Below, one piece after another: positions 61,495-64,000 of a stretch of DNA of 64,000 nt. Location of the stretch: the NCBI GenBank assembly GCA_002717655.1, contig PBAY01000054.1:1-64000 (forward strand), given 5' to 3'. The notes below the pieces were generated by a model that saw only the letters and a list, made by a program, of their open reading frames with translations, ran no database searches and was not told where the DNA came from. The position numbers were made by a program, and so were the translations under genes. The DNA comes from Phycisphaerae bacterium (GTDB lineage Bacteria; Planctomycetota; Phycisphaerae; Phycisphaerales; SM1A02). Positions within the stretch are counted from its first letter, which is position 1. Each line of letters begins with the position of its first letter.

Positions 61495-62400
61495 TCAAGG
61501 ACGGAAGGCTCGCAACAACCTTCGGTCTCCAAACTCATCTGGAAGAATCTCGCACCTCACGAGTCCAGCCTCTTCCTGTGCAAGCTGAAGTACTGCATCA
61601 CCCTGCGCGGGATCGATTTCCATCACAAGCAGGCCGCCCTCCACAAGATGTGGTTTCACACCTCGCAGTACCGGGCGAATGACATCGAGTCCATCCGAGC
61701 CTCCACGCAAGGCAGTCTGAGGCTCATGGTCCCTCACGTTCTCATCCAGTGACTCCCAATCCGCATCGGGGATGTACGGAAGATTCGCGGCAATGACATG
61801 GAATGGTGACTCATCCTCAAGCGGTTCAAGACCTGAACCCAGTCGAAAATCGATCTGATCGCCTGCGTCATGATCCATCGCATTGGTCGAAGCAAGCTCC
61901 AGAGCCTCCTGAACAATGTCAGTTGCCAGCACGGTTGAACCAGGCAGCTGCCTGGCCAAGGTGATCGCGATGCACCCGGAACCTGTACCGAGATCAGCAA
62001 GACGTATGGGCATTCCACTTTCTGGAGTTGCCGTTCGGCTACGGGCCTCGTCGAGAACCAGCTGAATCAATGTTTCCGTGGCGGTACGTGGGATCAGCGT
62101 GGAAGGATCAACCTTGAAGGATCTTCCGAAGAAATCCGCCCTGCCAACCAGATACTGAACCGGCTCATGATTGGCAGCACGAGCAACAAGTTCGCGAAGC
62201 GACGCACGATCCTCCGGGGAAGCCGGACGATCTGGATCGGTATACAACTCAATATCGGTCCCTCCCAGAACCGAGCTCAGCAGCATGCGGGACACAAGTT
62301 GAGGGTTGTGCACACCCTGAGCCTCGAGGTGATCGCTGATCCATGCCAACAATCTACGTGTCGTCCAGGTCTCGGATTGCGGTGTTGCAGGTGGTACCAC
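61495..62400 (-). CDS. prmC: Peptide chain release factor N5-glutamine methyltransferase
   Basis: This is a 301-residue enzyme that methylates the Gln of the GGQ motif in release factors. The N-terminal helical domain has RLLAWISDHLEAQGV; then PVQYLVGRADFFGRSFKV, LIPRTATETLIQL, LADLGTGSGCIAITLARQL for SAM binding and AANLPYIPDADW. The family's NPPY motif reads NLPY here. The start is GTG 62400. It converges with the GAF gene and stands back to back with the glycosyltransferase gene. Confidence 0.95.
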   Translation of the reverse strand: MVPPATPQSETWTTRRLLAWISDHLEAQGVHNPQLVSRMLLSSVLGGTDIELYTDPDRPASPEDRASLRELVARAANHEPVQYLVGRADFFGRSFKVDPSTLIPRTATETLIQLVLDEARSRTATPESGMPIRLADLGTGSGCIAITLARQLPGSTVLATDIVQEALELASTNAMDHDAGDQIDFRLGSGLEPLEDESPFHVIAANLPYIPDADWESLDENVRDHEPQTALRGGSDGLDVIRPVLRGVKPHLVEGGLLVMEIDPAQGDAVLQLAQEEAGLVRCEILPDEFGDRRLLRAFRP

Positions 62401-62412
62401 GGTTGGATTGTA

Positions 62413-62451
62413 CGCCTTCGGACACCGAAGGCGATGCTACTGGGATAGAAT
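62413..62451 (+). promoter_or_regulatory. Inverted repeat and -10 box before the glycosyltransferase gene
   Basis: A perfect 9-bp inverted repeat CGCCTTCGG/CCGAAGGCG with a 3-base spacer (62413-62433) lies where a -35 box would be, 13 bases before a -10-like TAGAAT (62446-62451). It lies in the 81-base gap between prmC and the glycosyltransferase and could bind a dimeric regulator of one or both. Confidence 0.45.
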
Positions 62452-62481
62452 GGGCCGTTCGCGTCCATGGAGGTCAAGGCG

Positions 62482-63978
62482 ATGCGTGTTCTGATGCTTG
62501 GATGGGAGTTTCCCCCATTCATTACGGGGGGCCTGGGAACAGCCTGCTATGGCTTGACCCGGGCATTGGATGAACAGGGTGTAGAAATCCTGTTTGTTCT
62601 GCCTGGCCGCTCAGATCCCTCTGCCGTCAGCCACCTACGCCTGATCAGTCAGGAAGTTAAGGCCACCCCGGATCCTGCAGAGCAGAAGAAACCTGCGACT
62701 GTTCCAGAGACTGATTCAGCGACTACGACTCAGAAACGTGTTGATCAACACATCGATGGCCACCGAACTCCAGATACAACCGGAGAATTCCAGCACACGG
62801 AGTTTCTTCGTATCCCCTCTCCATTGCTGCACCCGTATCAGCAACAGGCTGAAGACACCGTTGTCGGACTACAGACTACCCGCACCTTCAACATCCCGGG
62901 CCAGGACGTACCGGGGCATGTGATCAGCAGAACATTTGATGCTGACAAGAAGATCATCAATGGTGATCTTGACCTCTCCGATGAGGAACTCGCCGAGGAA
63001 AAGCCAAAGGAGGGCACATCATCAAGCTCCGGAGACTATGGCGGCAACCTGATGGAACAGGTGGAGGCCTATGCAAGATTCGCAACACGTGCCGCTTCCA
63101 AGGAATCATTCGATGTCATTCATGCTCATGATTGGATGACATTTCCTGCAGGTCTTGCGTTGGCTCGAAGGACAGGAAAACCGCTCGTCACACAGGTACA
63201 TTCAACGGAGTTCGACCGCTCTGGAGAAAATGTCAACCAGCAGGTCTACGACATTGAACGTCGAGGCATGCACGGCTCGATCAAGATCATTACGGTCAGC
63301 CAGCTCACCAAGAACATCGTGACGAACCGTTATGGCATCTCTCCAAGCAGGGTCTCGGTTGTCTACAACGGAATCAATGTCGATCCTGTTGCGACCGGAA
63401 TCTCTCCTATTGGCCGACGCGAGAAGATCGTGCTCTACATGGGTCGAATCACCTTCCAGAAAGGACCCGAGTATTTCATCAGAGCCGCAACACGAGTGCT
63501 TCAGGTCATGAAGGATGTTCGCTTTGTGATTGCTGGATCAGGTGACATGTACCAGCGATGCATCGAGATGGCTGCAGAAGCGGGCATCGGCAACAAGATC
63601 CTCTTCACGGGATTCCTGAGAGGCCGAGACATCGACCGTGTCTTCGCCATGGCCAACCTGTACGTGATGCCTTCTGTTTCAGAACCATTCGGAATCGCTC
63701 CTCTGGAGGCGCTCAGTCATGATGTGCCGGTCCTGATCTCCAAATCATCCGGCGTCAGTGAAGTCCTCACCCACGCCCTGAAAGTGGACTTCTGGGACAC
63801 CGAGGCAATGGCTGACAAGATCGTGGCCGTCCTCAAGCACCCCCCCCTGAGCCAGACGCTCAAACGTCATGCCGCCATGGAAGTCCGACAACTGACCTGG
63901 CAGGACGCGGCCACTGGATGCCGCCAGGTCTATGCTGAGGCCATTCAGGGCATGAATGCAGGGGCCATGAGCTCCTGA
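62482..63978 (+). CDS. Glycosyltransferase family 4 (glycogen synthase-like) with a long insert
   Basis: This is a 498-residue GT-B enzyme. The N-terminus MRVLMLGWEFPPFITGGLG resembles the nucleotide-sugar-binding loop of glycogen synthases. The middle has VIHAHDWMTFPAGLALAR, and the C-terminal half VVYNGINVDPV, VLYMGRITFQKGPEYFI and the catalytic EPFGIAPLEALS. About 125 residues (roughly 55-180) are polar and low in complexity and are not in usual family members. The product may be a glucan or a glycosylated envelope polymer. ATG 62482 has GGAGGT 8 bases upstream, which excludes the upstream ATG 62467. Confidence 0.9.
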   Translation: MRVLMLGWEFPPFITGGLGTACYGLTRALDEQGVEILFVLPGRSDPSAVSHLRLISQEVKATPDPAEQKKPATVPETDSATTTQKRVDQHIDGHRTPDTTGEFQHTEFLRIPSPLLHPYQQQAEDTVVGLQTTRTFNIPGQDVPGHVISRTFDADKKIINGDLDLSDEELAEEKPKEGTSSSSGDYGGNLMEQVEAYARFATRAASKESFDVIHAHDWMTFPAGLALARRTGKPLVTQVHSTEFDRSGENVNQQVYDIERRGMHGSIKIITVSQLTKNIVTNRYGISPSRVSVVYNGINVDPVATGISPIGRREKIVLYMGRITFQKGPEYFIRAATRVLQVMKDVRFVIAGSGDMYQRCIEMAAEAGIGNKILFTGFLRGRDIDRVFAMANLYVMPSVSEPFGIAPLEALSHDVPVLISKSSGVSEVLTHALKVDFWDTEAMADKIVAVLKHPPLSQTLKRHAAMEVRQLTWQDAATGCRQVYAEAIQGMNAGAMSS

Positions 63979-63984
63979 GACCCG

Positions 63985-63990
63985 TATAAT
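63985..63990 (+). promoter_or_regulatory. Candidate -10 box at the right edge
   Basis: A consensus TATAAT lies just after the glycosyltransferase stop. No -35 box is visible 16-18 bases upstream, so it is only a candidate for a gene beyond the window. Confidence 0.3.
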
Positions 63991-64000
63991 TGCGGTTTGC

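Noticed and set aside
1-64000. CRISPR arrays, insertion sequences, integrase or phage genes, rRNA
   Set aside because: No regularly spaced direct repeats, transposase or integrase motifs, or rRNA-like stretches were seen by eye; a repeat search was not run.

Overview
The window looks like chromosomal DNA of a Planctomycetota bacterium, most likely class Phycisphaerae. Evidence is the mix of a CxPxR-type sulfatase, DUF1080 lipoprotein, prepilin-like protein, secreted proteins ending in dockerin-like acidic repeats with a terminal Cys, an 'alternative' GlmU-like protein and an EF-G with mitochondrial/spd-type sequence features. No plasmid, phage, IS element or CRISPR array was seen. The taxonomic call is inference from gene content; no rRNA is present.

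Layout. 1-6.4 kb: tail of a secreted protein, a hydantoinase/5-oxoprolinase HyuA-HyuB fusion with an AsmA-like protein, a lipoprotein plus CsaA pair, and a DUF1080 lipoprotein. 6.5-10 kb: tRNA-Asp with its own promoter and terminator, a sulfatase and a large secreted dockerin-tailed protein. 10.2-25 kb: a run of minus-strand housekeeping genes, read in transcription order: pgk, thioredoxin-like protein, rpe, accD, lnt, HEAT lipoprotein, coiled-coil membrane protein, 63-residue membrane protein, mreB, mreC, mreD, GlmU-like protein, polA. 25-49.4 kb: mostly plus-strand genes for tRNA modification (miaA, mnmA), topA, isoprenoid synthesis (ispG, polyprenyl synthase, dxs), purN and a small hpf-EIIA-HPr regulatory group, interspersed with minus-strand genes (exbB plus a TraB-like fusion, a methyltransferase, gpsA, class I aldolase). 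It also holds a metal-type P-ATPase, a gamma-glutamyltransferase and a divergent RNase HII. 49.4-54.6 kb: a long structured leader, EF-G, a SpoIIE-type phosphatase and ribD. 54.6-59.6 kb: a minus-strand GldA/F/G-like ABC system whose fourth gene (DUF4340) is interrupted by an in-frame TAA. 59.9-64 kb: GAF-receiver regulator, prmC and a glycosyltransferase.

Genes that work together: the mre block with lnt, AccD and the GlmU-like enzyme covers cell shape and envelope precursors; dxs, ispG and the polyprenyl synthase cover the MEP isoprenoid pathway; pgk, rpe and the aldolase are central carbon metabolism; hpf, EIIA and HPr resemble a nitrogen-PTS regulatory set. The most unusual items are the interrupted DUF4340 gene, the TraB-like protein carrying a GspG-like pseudopilin segment beside an ExbB-type channel, the EF-G leader with competing stems and a 12-codon ORF, the P1B-type ATPase with a CPG membrane motif, and the extra coiled-coil and 63-residue genes upstream of mreB. 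I did not find a clear new defence or mobile system.
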